Source of the DNA: Prorocentrum cordatum
Lineage: Eukaryota; Sar; Dinophyceae; Prorocentrales; Prorocentraceae
Length of the DNA stretch: 64,000 nucleotides
Direction of reading: 5' to 3'
Assembly (NCBI GenBank): GCA_963575745.1
Contig: CAUYUJ010014260.1
Span: 138,501-202,500, forward strand
Both the position numbers and the translations under genes were made by a program. Under the pieces are notes generated by a model. The model was not told the origin of the DNA and did no database searches. It saw only the letters and a program-made list of their open reading frames with translations. Numbering within the stretch: the stretch's first letter is position 1; each line of letters begins with the position of its first letter. Below, piece by piece: positions 19,072 through 29,739 of the stretch.

Positions 19072-19991
19072 ATCAATGAAACGTACATTGTTTTCCATAC
19101 TCCCCTGGGCTCCAGCCAAGCCGACCTTGAGCAACCTCGTAATTGAGTCGAAGGGAAGCCCCTTCCCTTTGATCCCTCCCCCGCCGGGAGGGGGGGGGGG
19201 TAGCGACCCCCCCCCCCCGGGTCAGATACGACGCCCCCCCCTGGGACTCCTCTTCCCCTGGGCTCCAGCCAAGCCGACCTTGAGCAACCTCGTAATTGAG
19301 TCGAAGGGAAGCCCCTTCCCTTTGATCCCTCCCCCGCCGGGAGGGGGGGGGGGTAGCGACCCCCCCCCCGGGTCAGATACGACGCCCCCCCCTGGGACTC
19401 CTCTTCCCCTGGGCTCCAGCCAAGCCGACCTTGAGCAACCTCGTAATTGAGTCGAAGGGAAGCCCCTTCCCTTTGATCCCTCCCCCGCCGGGAGGGGGGG
19501 GGGGGTAGCGACCCCCCCCCCGGGTCAGATACGACGCCCCCCCCTGGGACTCCTCTTCCCCTGGGCTCCAGCCAAGCCGACCTTGAGCAACCTCGTAATT
19601 GAGTCGAAGGGAAGCCCCTTCCCTTTGATCCCTCCCCCGCCGGGAGGGGGGGGGGGGTAGCGGGGGGGGTAGCGACCCCCCCCCCGAGTCAGATACGACG
19701 CCCCCCCCCCGTACCGACCTTGAGCAACGTCGTCATTGAGTCGAAGGGAAGCCCCTTCCCTTTCCCTTCCCCGACGGGGGGGGGAGAGGAGGTCCCGGGG
19801 GGGGTCCCGGGGGAGTCCCGGGGAAGTCCCGGGTCAGATACGACACCTCCCTCCCCCACCTTCTCGTCCTTCTCCCCGTTCCCCCAAACCATCCCACAGC
19901 CCGTGCCTCTTGCTGCGCATTGCGAACAGGGTCGGCGGCACCGGCCGTCAGGCCTTCGCAATCAATGAAACGTACATTGTTTTCCATACTC
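19072..19991. repeat. 154-bp tandem array between 31-bp direct repeats
   Basis: About four and a half units (start anchors AACCTCGTAATTGAGTCGAA near 19134, 19288, 19440 and 19594, then a variant near 19727) each contain a G-run of 9-12 followed by a C-run of 8-10. An identical 31-bp sequence (it begins ATCAATGAAACGTACATTG) lies at 19072-19102 and again at 19961-19991, just outside the array. The G-runs could form quadruplexes and their lengths vary between units. A 34-bp piece at about 19930-19963 (GGGTCGGCGGCACCGGCCG start) recurs near 29692-29724. Confidence 0.85.
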
Positions 19992-20059
19992 ACTGTATTT
20001 CCAACGGTGACCGTCAAAATCGACTCCATATCGATATCTTTGTGTGAGGCCGGTGTCTT

Positions 20060-20330
20060 GTAGTTGCGCTGGGGCAAACTTGTCGAGGCATCTGGCGAAT
20101 AAAGGGTGACATCATTCGTCTTAACAGGGGGGCACGCTGCCGACTTGTCAATGGGCGCAAACTATTGCAATGCGCATTCACGTGACGCTGCAACAAACAG
20201 TCACAAGGTTACACAGGCGATGCAGACACAGCGGGCTCGCTCCTCAGGCATCATATTGTTATAATTCGCTTGCCCAACGGGCCCGAGGCGGTCAATCATC
20301 TTCTGAAACAGATTTCGATTGTCATAGTTA
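20060..20330. repeat. Solitary diverged monomer of the 285-bp satellite
   Basis: Contains the satellite's blocks in order: AAACTTGTCGAGGCATCTGG, then GCGCATTCACGTGACGCTGC, then GGTTACACAGGCGATGCAGA, then GGCTCGCTCCTCAGGCATC. The main array begins about 3 kb to the right. Confidence 0.7.
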
Positions 20331-20449
20331 GTTCGCGCACGTGGCGGCCCTTGAGGGGTGTCCCAGCGCGTCAAGTACCCCGGGCGTTCCCCGGGCAAGT
20401 CTTGAGCAAGTCCCAGGCGATCGGTTTAACAGATACCTGAATCCCCGGG

Positions 20450-21810
20450 GGCGGTCTTCAAGGCCCCGCATGCCTTCAAGATAGCGTCAAATACAGCTCC
20501 AAGAGGTCCCGAAGAGACCAAAACTCATTGATTCTGCGTAGGGGTTTGGAAGATTTAGGCGTTACCTTTTCAGTCTTCCGACCGCCCAAGACGGCCCATT
20601 CAGCCCCCAAGATTGCGACAATTCAGATCAAGACGCCCAGAGGACGGTCACGAGACGGCCCAAGAGGGCCCCGAGACGGCCCCAGAGGCCTCCCAAGAAG
20701 CTTCCCAACCCCCCAACAGTGTCCGAAGATGGAACCCCGAACTTAATTCCGAACTCTTTCCCGACACATGGCCCCACACATCGCCTGAAAGCCGCCAAGA
20801 GGGCCCCAAGAGCCCTCCAAGATGCTCCCGAGAGGCCCTCAGAGGCCCTCAAGACCCCCCAAGAGGCTCCAAGAATCGTCCAAGATGTCCCCACCAACCC
20901 ACGAGGCTCCAAAAATGCCCCCGCGAGCACGCAGGCAATAATTAACCACGCTACTATGGATTCCCAAGAGGCTCCCACGACGGCCTCAAGAAGAGTCCAA
21001 GAGGGGCGCAAGGGGGGAACACGAGCAGCCATGCCGAGCCCCGAGACGCCCAGGACTGCTCACGCAAAGAAGCTAACATCACCCATCAACGCCGCAGTGG
21101 CAGCGAACACGCGGGTGAGCGCCCTCGGCGGAATAGTCTGGGCCGGCGGAAGGAGCGAAGCGATTGAATCCGCCGACCCCCACTCGCCAGGGGTGAACAA
21201 GAAACGCGTGCGAGACGTTTTGCCGTCCCCCTCCCCCTTTCCCCCTTCCGAGGGATCCAACCTCCAGTCCAAGGAGGGCGGGGGCACAGGCTCGCCAGCG
21301 CCCCCCCCCAAAGCCTCGAGAGAGCCTCCAACGCGCCCCCAAAAGGCCCGAGAGGGCCCAACCGAGACAGTCCAAGAGAGCATCGAGACGGCCCAAGGTA
21401 ACCCCACGACGGTCCAAGATGGCTTCAAGCGAGCCCACGAGGCCCCCAGGACGGCCCAATAGTACCGCCGAGAAGGCCCCAAGATGCAACCATTGCCCTA
21501 TTCCCGTGGGAAAACGTGCGTTGAGAGCGTCCATTGCGGCCCAAGGGGCCCCCAAGATCGTCCCCGGATGGCCCATGAGGCAGCCCCAAGATGGCCCCAG
21601 GACAGCCCAACGGTCCCCTAAGACGGCCCTCGAGGGCCCCAAGGAAGGCCCAAGAGGAGCAATCTGAACTGACATCTCAAGCATGTCCCATAGGCATGGC
21701 CCCCGGTCTCTAAGAGGACCCCAAAAGCCTTCCAAGAGGCCCCTGAGAGTCATTCCAAAGAGACCACCACATGCATCCTGGAGGCTCTTCCACAAAGCTC
21801 CCAACCAGCC
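20450..21810 (-). repeat. CCAAGAGG-type repeats (inverted CTCTTGGGG family)
   Basis: Dense CCCAAGA, CCAAGAGG and ACGGCCC motifs at roughly 10-11 base multiples, with a conserved-box remnant near 20520-20550. About 21060-21300 is less repetitive but shows no gene. The element ends CCCACCAGCCC/GGGCTGGTGGG are not seen here, so this is either a decayed copy or a different context of the same repeat. Confidence 0.7.
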
Positions 21811-21929
21811 CCACGAGCCCGCCAGGAGCCGACAAAAGGCTCCTCAGAGCCTCAACTGGAAGCCTCCCAGAAGCCCTCAAGCAGCCCCGTGATAAACCAA
21901 CAACCCCCCTTGCACACCTCCCTCCGCCC

Positions 21930-22090
21930 TCCTCCTCCTCCTCCTCCTCCCTTCCTCCCTCCGCCCTCCTCTTCTTTCCTCCCTTCCTGCCCCTTCGCAC
22001 CCCTTCTTTCCTTCCTCCCTCCGCCCTCCTCCTTCGCAACTCCACTCCTTCTCCTCCTCCTCCTCCTCCTCCTCCTCCTCCTCCTCCTCT
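21930..22090. repeat. TCC/TTCC pyrimidine tract
   Basis: About 160 bases of CTCC, TTCC and TCC units on the plus strand, interrupted by CCGCCCTCCT motifs. Confidence 0.85.
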
Positions 22091-22207
22091 TCCTTCTCCT
22101 TCTTATAAACAACTCATCCCAGTCGCACCCCGAGGCAGGCCGAAAGGGCGGGCTGGGCGTTTCGCCTGAAGCTTCCTCACCATTTGTGGCCCTAAAGCTT
22201 AAACGTT

Positions 22208-22625
22208 GACAATAGTTTCGCGGATTGAGGGCTGGTGGTTTTTAAACTGTGGCTATCGCCTTAACGCCGAGCGCACTCGTGTAAACTTTGCAAGATCTTC
22301 ATGGATTGAGGGCGGGTCGTTTTCAAAAAGCGGCTCTCGCCTTAATGCCTCGCACATTCGTGTTTAAAAATTGCAGAGCGTTTCACGGACCGCCGGGTTT
22401 CAACATGTGGCTCTGCTTCGCGCCGCGCACATTCGCTTTTTTCCTTCTGTAGAAATGCAAAAGGTTTCACGGATTGAGGGCGGGCCGTTTTCAAAATACG
22501 GCTCTCGCCTTAGCGCCGCGCACATTCGTCTTCAACACTGCAAGAGCTTCATGGATCGAGGGCGGTTCGATGTTAACATGTGGCTCTCGCCTTGGCGCCG
22601 CGCGCGCTCGTTTGAGACTTTCCAA
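22208..22625. repeat. ~83-bp tandem repeat, 5 copies
   Basis: A GGATTGAGGGCGGG-type block recurs near 22224, 22307, 22387, 22470 and 22553, each followed by TTTTCAAAA, GGCTCTCGCCTTA and CGCACATTCGT blocks. The copies are diverged, so the array is old. Confidence 0.8.
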
Positions 22626-23110
22626 GAACACCAGCAGCGGTGTTTTCGACCGATTCTTGATCGCCAGGGTGCAACGGTTACGTCGACTCGCTGTGCTGAA
22701 ACCCCAGGAGTGGTAATCTAGCACGACTCAGGGCCGCCAAGACTTCACAATCAGATTCGCTCGTGGCGTTGAAATCCCGAGACTGGTGTTCGGGTACCGT
22801 TCAGGATTTTGAACGGCTGCCCTCTAACGGGGCAATTCCCTCAGTGGAAATGAACCCTTGTTAGGGGCCTATGAAGAGAGCGCTTGGAGGGAGGGTGTAT
22901 TCCAAGATCGCTGATCAATCTTAGGTTTGCACTGGTCCTCCTCCTCCTCCTCTTCCACCCTCGCGGGCGTGAAACAAAAACACCCAGCCACTCCAACTCC
23001 AACATGGCCTACCGAACGCCCGCTCGGGGTCGGCGGAATGGCGTAAGCCACTTGAACGATCAATGGTACAAAAGCTCATCGGAACATGTATGGCATAGTT
23101 GAACATGCGA
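22626..23110. other. Unassigned sequence
   Basis: No gene recognised; one short TCC run near 22938-22955. The right end grades into the 285-bp satellite. Confidence 0.3.
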
Positions 23111-26100
23111 TCCTCACTGGGTGAACCACGTCAGGCCATTGCCAAACAACACTTTCAACGTCAACTAGTCGAGGCATCTGGAGACACCCGTGTGCAGTAA
23201 CAATAAAACGAATGCCCGGGGGTTCCGGACTGCAATCGGCATTCATGTGGACCTATCACAGGCACCTTGAAGGCTACACAAGCGATGCAGATGCAACTGG
23301 GTCGTTCCTCAAACATCCGATTGTCGTTACCAATGACATCGTGTCTCATCGAAAATGGACGGCATATATGAAAATACGATCATCATTGGGTGAACCCTGT
23401 GCCAAACGGGTATCTCGCAATGACGTCAAACCAAACTTGTTGAACCACATGGGGAACGGAAACCCGACTTTGCATTGGCCCAATGGACTGCATTGAGCAC
23501 TCTCGTGACACTGCCACAAGCACCCCCACGACTACACAAGCGGTGCAGAAACAATTAGCTCGCTCCTCAGGTATCCGACTGTCATTATCAATGGCATGGC
23601 GCCTCATCGAAAGTGGATGGCATGGATGACATAACGAGCACCACTATGCGAACTATGTGCCAGGCAGTGGCTCCATCGCAGACCTGTCAAGGCAGCTGGG
23701 GGAATGAGCGTATACCAAGTAAGACAACATGTCAGGACACCCAGGCTTGCAAAGCGCATCCACGTGATGCTGCAACAAGCAGTCTCAAGGCGACACAGGC
23801 GATGCAGACGCAGCTGGCTCGCTCCTAAGACACTCGATTGTCATCATCAATGGCATGGTGCCTCATCGAACATGGATGGCATGGGTGAACATGGCGTCTG
23901 GAGAACACACTGAAAATCATCACTGATCAGGGTCCACACTGCCAACTTTGCAACGGGCACGGCGGATTGCCATGGGCACTCGCGTGATACTGCAATAGGC
24001 ACACCATGGACTACACAAGCGATGCAGATACGGCTCGCTCCTCAGGCATCCGATTGCCATTATCAATAGCATTGTGCCTCATCGAAAATGGATGGCATGG
24101 ATGAACATACGAACATCATTGGGTGAACCACGTCAAGCCGTTGTCTCGCAGCTGTTTTCAAAGCGAACTGGTCGAGGCCTCTGGAGAAACTCATGCACAA
24201 TCAAAATGACTAACGACCATGCGGCGAGAACGGCCATGGACGTTCACTATCACAAGCAACGTGACGGCTACACAAGCGATGCAGAGGCCATTTGCCGGTT
24301 CCTCAGGCATCCGATTGTCGTTATCATTGACATAGTGCCTCATCGAAAATGGATGGCATGGGTGAAAGTACGATCATCATTGGGTGAACCATGTGCCATA
24401 CGGGTATCTCGCAATGACTTCAACGCAAACTTGTTGAAACACCTGGAGAAAGGAAGACCGACTTTGCACCAGCTGAGTGGGTTGTAATAAATTTGCGTGA
24501 CACTGCCTCAAGCAGCCCCAAGGCTATACAAGCGGTGCAGAAACAGTTAGCTCGCTTCTCAGGCATCCGAATGTCACAATGGCATAGTGCCTCATCGAAA
24601 AAAGGATGGCATGGATGAACGTACGATCACCATTAGGTGTGTGCCAGGCGGGTGCCTCGAAGTGAACTCAAACCGAACTTGTCGATGCGTCTGGAGGACC
24701 CATGAAGACCAATGGCCAGGGTCCGCGATATCGACTTTGCAACGGCTGTGGATTGCGATGGACATTCGCGTGATACTGCCACACGCGCCCCCAGGGCTAC
24801 ACAGGCGATGCAGACACCGCTGGCTCGCTCCGCAGACATCCGATTGCCATCAACAATGTCTTGGCGCCTCATCGAAACTGAATGTTAAGGATGACCGTTC
24901 TTATTGGATGGCATGGATGGAAATACGATCATCACAGGGCAGCCATGTGCCAGGTCGGTGCCTCGCAGTGACGCCAACGCAAACTTGTACCGTACTGCAA
25001 TCAAGACGATTGATCAGGCAACATGGGCTTGCAATGCGCATTCAAGTGATGCTGCAACGAGCTGTCTTAAGGCTGCCAAGGCGATGCAGATACTGCTGGC
25101 TCGCTCCTCAGGCATCCGGTTATCAATATCAATGGCATGCCACCTCATCGAAAATGGATGGCATGGATGAAGGAACGATCATCACTGGGTAGCCATGTGC
25201 TAAGCCAATGCCTCGCAGTGACGTCAAAGCTAACTTGTTGAGGCATCTGTAGAGCACGATGAGACGATTGATCAAGGACCACGCTAACGGTTTTGCGACG
25301 GCCGCAATCGATTGCAATTGGTGCTCACGTGATCATGTCACAAACATTCTCAGGGCTACACCGGCACTGCAGACAAAGCTGGCTCGTTCCTCAGGCATCC
25401 GAATGTCATTATCAATGGCAAGATGCCTCATCGAAAATGGATGGCATGGATGAAATAACGATCATCACTGGGTGAGCCATGTGCCAGGCCAGTGCCTCGC
25501 AGTGACGTCAAAACAAACTGGTTGAGACATCTATAGAACGCAATGTGACTATTGACCAGGGGCCACGCTAACCATTTTGCAACGGACACACTCAATTGCA
25601 GTGGGCATGCACGTGATAGTGCCACAAACACTCCCAGGGCTACACGAGCGATGCAGACAAGGCTGGCTCGTTCCTCAGGCATCCGAAAGTGTTTATCAAT
25701 GGCACGATGCCTCATCGAAAATGGATGGCATGGATGAAATAACGATCATCACTGGGTGAGCCATGTGCCAGGCCAGTGCCTCGCAGTGACGTCGAAAACA
25801 AACTGTTTGAGACATCTGTAGAACGCAATGTGTCTACTGACCAGGGGCCACGATCACGATTTTGCAACGGACACACTCGATTGCAGTGGGCATGCACGTG
25901 AAAGTGCCTCAAGCACTCCCAGGGCTACACAGGCGATGCAGACAAAACTGGCTCGTTCCTCAGGCATCCGAATGTCATTATCAATGGCAAGATGCCTCAT
26001 CGAAAATGGATGGCATGGATGAAATAATGATCATCACTGGGTAAGCCATGTGCCAGGCCAGTGCCTCGCAGTGACGTCAAAACAAACTGGTTGAGACATC

Positions 26101-27190
26101 TAAAGAACGCAATGTGACTATTGACCAGGGGCCACGCTAACCATTTTGCAACGGACACACTCGATTGCAGTGGGCATGCACGTGATAGTGCCACAAGCAC
26201 TCCCAGGGCTACACAGGCGATGCAGACAAGGCTGGCTCGTTCCTCAGGCATCCGAAAGTCAATATCAATGGCAAGAAGCCTCATCGAAAATGGATGGCAT
26301 GGATGAAATAACGATCATCACTGGGTGAGCCATGTGCCAGGCCAGTGCCTCGCAGTGACGTCGAAAACAAACTGTTTGAGACATCTGTAAAATGCAATGT
26401 GTCTATTGACCAGGGGCCACGCTAACCATTTTGCAACGGACACACTCGATTGCAGTGGGCATGCACGTGAAAGTGCCTCAAGCACTCCCAGGGCTACACA
26501 GGCGATGCAGACAAAACTGGCTCGTTCCTCAGGCATCCGAAAGTCATTATCAATGGCAAGATGCCTCATCGAAAATGGATGGCATGGATGAAATAACGAT
26601 CATCACTGGGTAAGCCATGTGCCAGGCCAGTGCCTCGCAGTGACGCAACGCCAATTTGTTGAGGCATCTGTAGAGCGAAATGATACTATTGATCAGGGGC
26701 CACGATCACGATTTTGCAACGGGCACACTCGATTGCAGTGGGCATGCACGTGATAGTGCCACACACATTCCAAGGGTTACACAGGCGATGCAGACAAGGC
26801 TGGCTTGTTCCTCAGGCATCCGAGTGTCATTATCAATGGCAAGATGCCTCATCGAAAATGGATGGCATGGATGAAAGAATGATCATCACTGGGTGAGCCA
26901 TGTGCCAGGCCAGTGCCTCGCAGTGACGTCAAAGCAAACTTGTTGAGGCATCTGTAGAGCGCGATCTGACTATTGATGAGGGTCCGCAACACCGACTTTG
27001 CAACGGGCGCAATGGATTGCGATGGGCATTCACGTGATACTGCCACAAGCGCTCCCGGGGCTACGCAAGCGATGCAGACACAGCTGGCTCGCTCCTCAGG
27101 CATCCGAATGTCATTATCAATGGCAGAATGCCTCATCGAAAATGGATGGCATGGATGAAATTACGATCCTCACTGGGTGAGCCATTGTGC
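23110..27190. repeat. ~285-bp satellite array, 15 copies
   Basis: The anchor CATCGAAAATGGATGGCATG or a variant starts at 23347, 23605, 23864, 24080, 24341, 24593, 24870, 25146, 25429, 25713, 25998, 26282, 26567, 26850 and 27134. Spacings are 216-277 in the left half and a near-constant 283-285 in the right half, where units are also more alike. The left half is therefore older or less homogenised. 285 is a multiple of three, so frames persist in the right half and give repetitive ORFs on both strands; these have no family motif and I do not annotate them as genes. Single monomers occur at 20060-20330 and 31340-31540. Confidence 0.92.
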
Positions 27191-27414
27191 CAGGCCATGA
27201 AGTCCACCGGCCCCCTTGTGGGGCCACCAAGCTGTAGGGCGAAGGTTCGCAGTTTCCTGTACCAGTTGCAACTTCCAATTTCCACTGTTACAATTCTGCT
27301 TCTTGCTACTTACTGTTCCTTGTTGATGGACCGCGCGAGGGGGGGAGGCCCAAAACGGACATTTTTACCACAGCCAAAACGTATTGTCTGAATTGCTGGG
27401 GTTGGTAAAAATTC
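27191..27414. other. Short spacer between arrays
   Basis: No gene seen. Contains a small inverted repeat GGCCCC-CTTGT-GGGGCC near 27209-27226. Confidence 0.4.
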
Positions 27415-28325
27415 ACACCCCTCACGCAGATCGGCGGTCAGGGTGCAAAAACATATGGGATTTGCCACATTTCTGAAATTCGGTGGCACCCCTGACGCAG
27501 ATCGGCGGGGTCAGGGTCCAGAAACACATGAGATTTGCCACATTTCTGAAATTCGGTGGCACCCCTCACGCAGATCGGCGGGGTCAGGGTGCAAACACAT
27601 ATTGGATTTGCTACATTTCTGAAATTCGGTGGCACCCCTCACGCAGATCGGCGGGGTCAGGGTCCAAAAACACATGGGATTTGCTACATTTCTGAAATTC
27701 GGTGGCACCCCTCACGCAGATCGGCGGGGTCAGGGTCCAAAAACACATGGGATGTGCCACATGTCTGAAATTCGGTGGCACCCCTCACGCAGATCGGCGG
27801 GGTCAGGGTGCAAACACATATTGGATTTGCTACATTTCTGACATTCGGTTGCACCCCTCGCGCAGATCGGCTGGGTCAGGGTGCAAAAACATAAAGGACT
27901 TGTTACATTTTCAAAATTCGTTGGCGCCCCTCTCGCAGATCGGCGGGGTCAGGGTGCAAAAACACATGGGATTTGCCACATTTCTGAAATTCGGTGGCAC
28001 CCCTCACGCAGATCGGCGGGGTGCGGGTACAAAAACATATGGGATTTGCCATATTTCTGAAATTGGGTGGCACCCCTCACGCAGATCGGCAGGGTCAGGG
28101 TGCAAAAACACATGGGATTTGCCACATTTCTGAAATTCGGCGGCACCCCTCACGCAGATCGGCGGGATCAGGGTGCAAAAACATAAAGGATGTGCTACAT
28201 TTCTGAAACTCGGTGGCACCCCTCACGCAGATCCGTAGGGTCAGGGTGCAATAACACAGAGGATATGCAACATTTCTGAAATTCGGTGGCATCCGTGACG
28301 CAGATCCGTAGGGTCAGGGTCGGAA
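27415..28325. repeat. 73-bp tandem repeat, about 13 copies
   Basis: The block GCAGATCGGCGGGGTCAGGG recurs about every 73 bp from 27424 to 28297, each copy including CACATGGGATTTGCCACATT and TGAAATTCGGTGG. Divergence rises to the right (GCAGATCCGTAGGGTCAG). The period rotates the frame, so the Thr/Ile/Arg-rich frames are not genes. The unit is unrelated in most of its length to the other 73-bp array at 1458-1877. Confidence 0.93.
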
Positions 28326-28714
28326 AAAAAAAATAGGTCCCGACACTGCTTCACGGCGGCGCCCAGACCTCATGATTTAGCTCTTCCATGGCCCATTCTC
28401 CGAGAGAGGGGGCGGGCGGCAAGGGGCGAAGCCCTTTACGGATATGATCATCTCTGGATGAGAATACCATCACCACTGGATGGGATCTTTGTCAAGATGG
28501 TGCCCGGAGAGAATCCGACACCGTGCCGCTAGGCACTGAGTGGAGTGTCCTCAAGTCTCTTTGACTCTTCTCTGCATTTTCCCCACCGTGCCCTGTGGCA
28601 CGAAATGGAATGGCCTCAAGTCCCTTCGAGTTCTCTGTAGTGTAGGTATGTTACGAGGAAGACAGGGGTTGGTCTCCCTGTCTGCAAGGGAGCTGAGAAC
28701 CCCTCCCCCGCTCA
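28326..28714. other. Spacer with duplicated small hairpin
   Basis: No gene recognised. Two related blocks 65 bp apart each carry CCGTGCC-NNNN-GGCAC (28521-28536 and 28586-28601) followed by GGAGTGTCCTCAAGTC or GGAATGGCCTCAAGTC. Confidence 0.5.
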
Positions 28715-28912
28715 AGCAGGAGGAGGAGGTGGTGGAGGAGGAGGAGGAGGAGTAGGAGGAGGGGGAGGAGGAGGAGGAGGAGGAGGAGGATGAGAGGAGG
28801 AGGAGGAGGGAGGAGGATGAATGAGGATGAGGAGAGAGGAGGAGGAGGAGGAGGAGGAGGAGGAGGAGGAGGAGGAGGTGAGGGGAGGAGGAGGAGGAGG
28901 CGGAGGAGGAGG
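28715..28912. repeat. GGA tract, left arm
   Basis: About 200 bases of GGA/GAGGAG units on the plus strand, complementary to the TCC tract at 29105-29590. Confidence 0.9.
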
Positions 28913-28924
28913 AACCGAAGCCCC

Positions 28925-29100
28925 GGCTCCGGCCCTGCACCAGTCCCTGGCCCCGGCACCGGCTCCGGCTCCGGCCCTGGCCCTGGCCCCAGCCCTGGCC
29001 GGGGCACCGGCCCAACTGGCCCCGACCCTGGCCCCAGCCCTGGCCCTGGCCCCCGCCTGGGCCCCAGCTCCAGCCCTGGCCCCGGCCCCAGCCCACGCGC
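28925..29100. repeat. GC-rich hexamer-like repeats
   Basis: CTGGCC, CCGGCC and CCGGCT units at about 6-bp spacing, lying between the GGA and TCC arms. Confidence 0.85.
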
Positions 29101-29104
29101 CCCC

Positions 29105-29135
29105 GAGGAGACACCTCCTCCCTCTCCTCTCCTCC

Positions 29136-29167
<32 letters not shown>

Positions 29168-29590
29168 TCCTTCTCCTTCCCTCTCCTTCTCTTTCTCCTC
29201 CTCCTCCTCCTTCTCCTCCTCCACCCCCTCCTCCTCCTACTCCTCCTCCTACTCCTCCTACTCCTCCTCCTCCTCCTCCTCCCTCCTCCTCCTCCTCCTC
29301 CTCCTCCTCCTCCCCGTCCTCCTCCTCGTCCCTTCCCCCTCCCCCTCCCGCTCCTCCTCCCCCTCCCCCTCCCCCTCCTCCTGCTCCTCCTCTTCCTCCT
29401 CCTCCTCCCCCTCCTCCCTGTCTTTCTCCTCCTCCTCCGCCTCCTCCTCCGTCTCCTCCTCCGCCTCCGCCTCCTCGTCGCCCTCGTCGTCCTCGTCGTC
29501 CTCGTCGTCCTAGTCGTCCTCGTCGTTCTCGTCCTCTTCCTCCTCCTCGTCCTCCTCCTCTTCCTCCTCCTCCTCCTCCTGCCTCCACCG
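29105..29590. repeat. TCC tract, right arm
   Basis: About 485 bases of TCC/TCTCC/CCCCTC units grading into CGTCCT units near 29470-29545. Confidence 0.9.
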
Positions 29591-29739
29591 CCCGCCTCAT
29601 GTCCTGAGCTGTGGCAGGGTCATCAGCTCGTCGTTGTCGTTGACGTCGTGGTCGTCGTCGTCGTGGTCATCGTCGTCGTCGTCGTTCTTCTGGGTCGGCG
29701 GCACCGGCCGCAAGGCCTTCACAATATGCTACTAGGGGC
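29591..29739. other. Short spacer with GTC repeats
   Basis: Contains GTCGTC triplets at about 29624-29688 and the dispersed 34-bp block (29692-29724) shared with 19930-19963. No gene is seen. Confidence 0.4.

Noticed and set aside
23110-27190. Repetitive ORFs of 60-140 codons in the 285-bp satellite
   Set aside because: They repeat with the monomer on both strands because 285 is a multiple of three, and the older monomers with other lengths break the frame.
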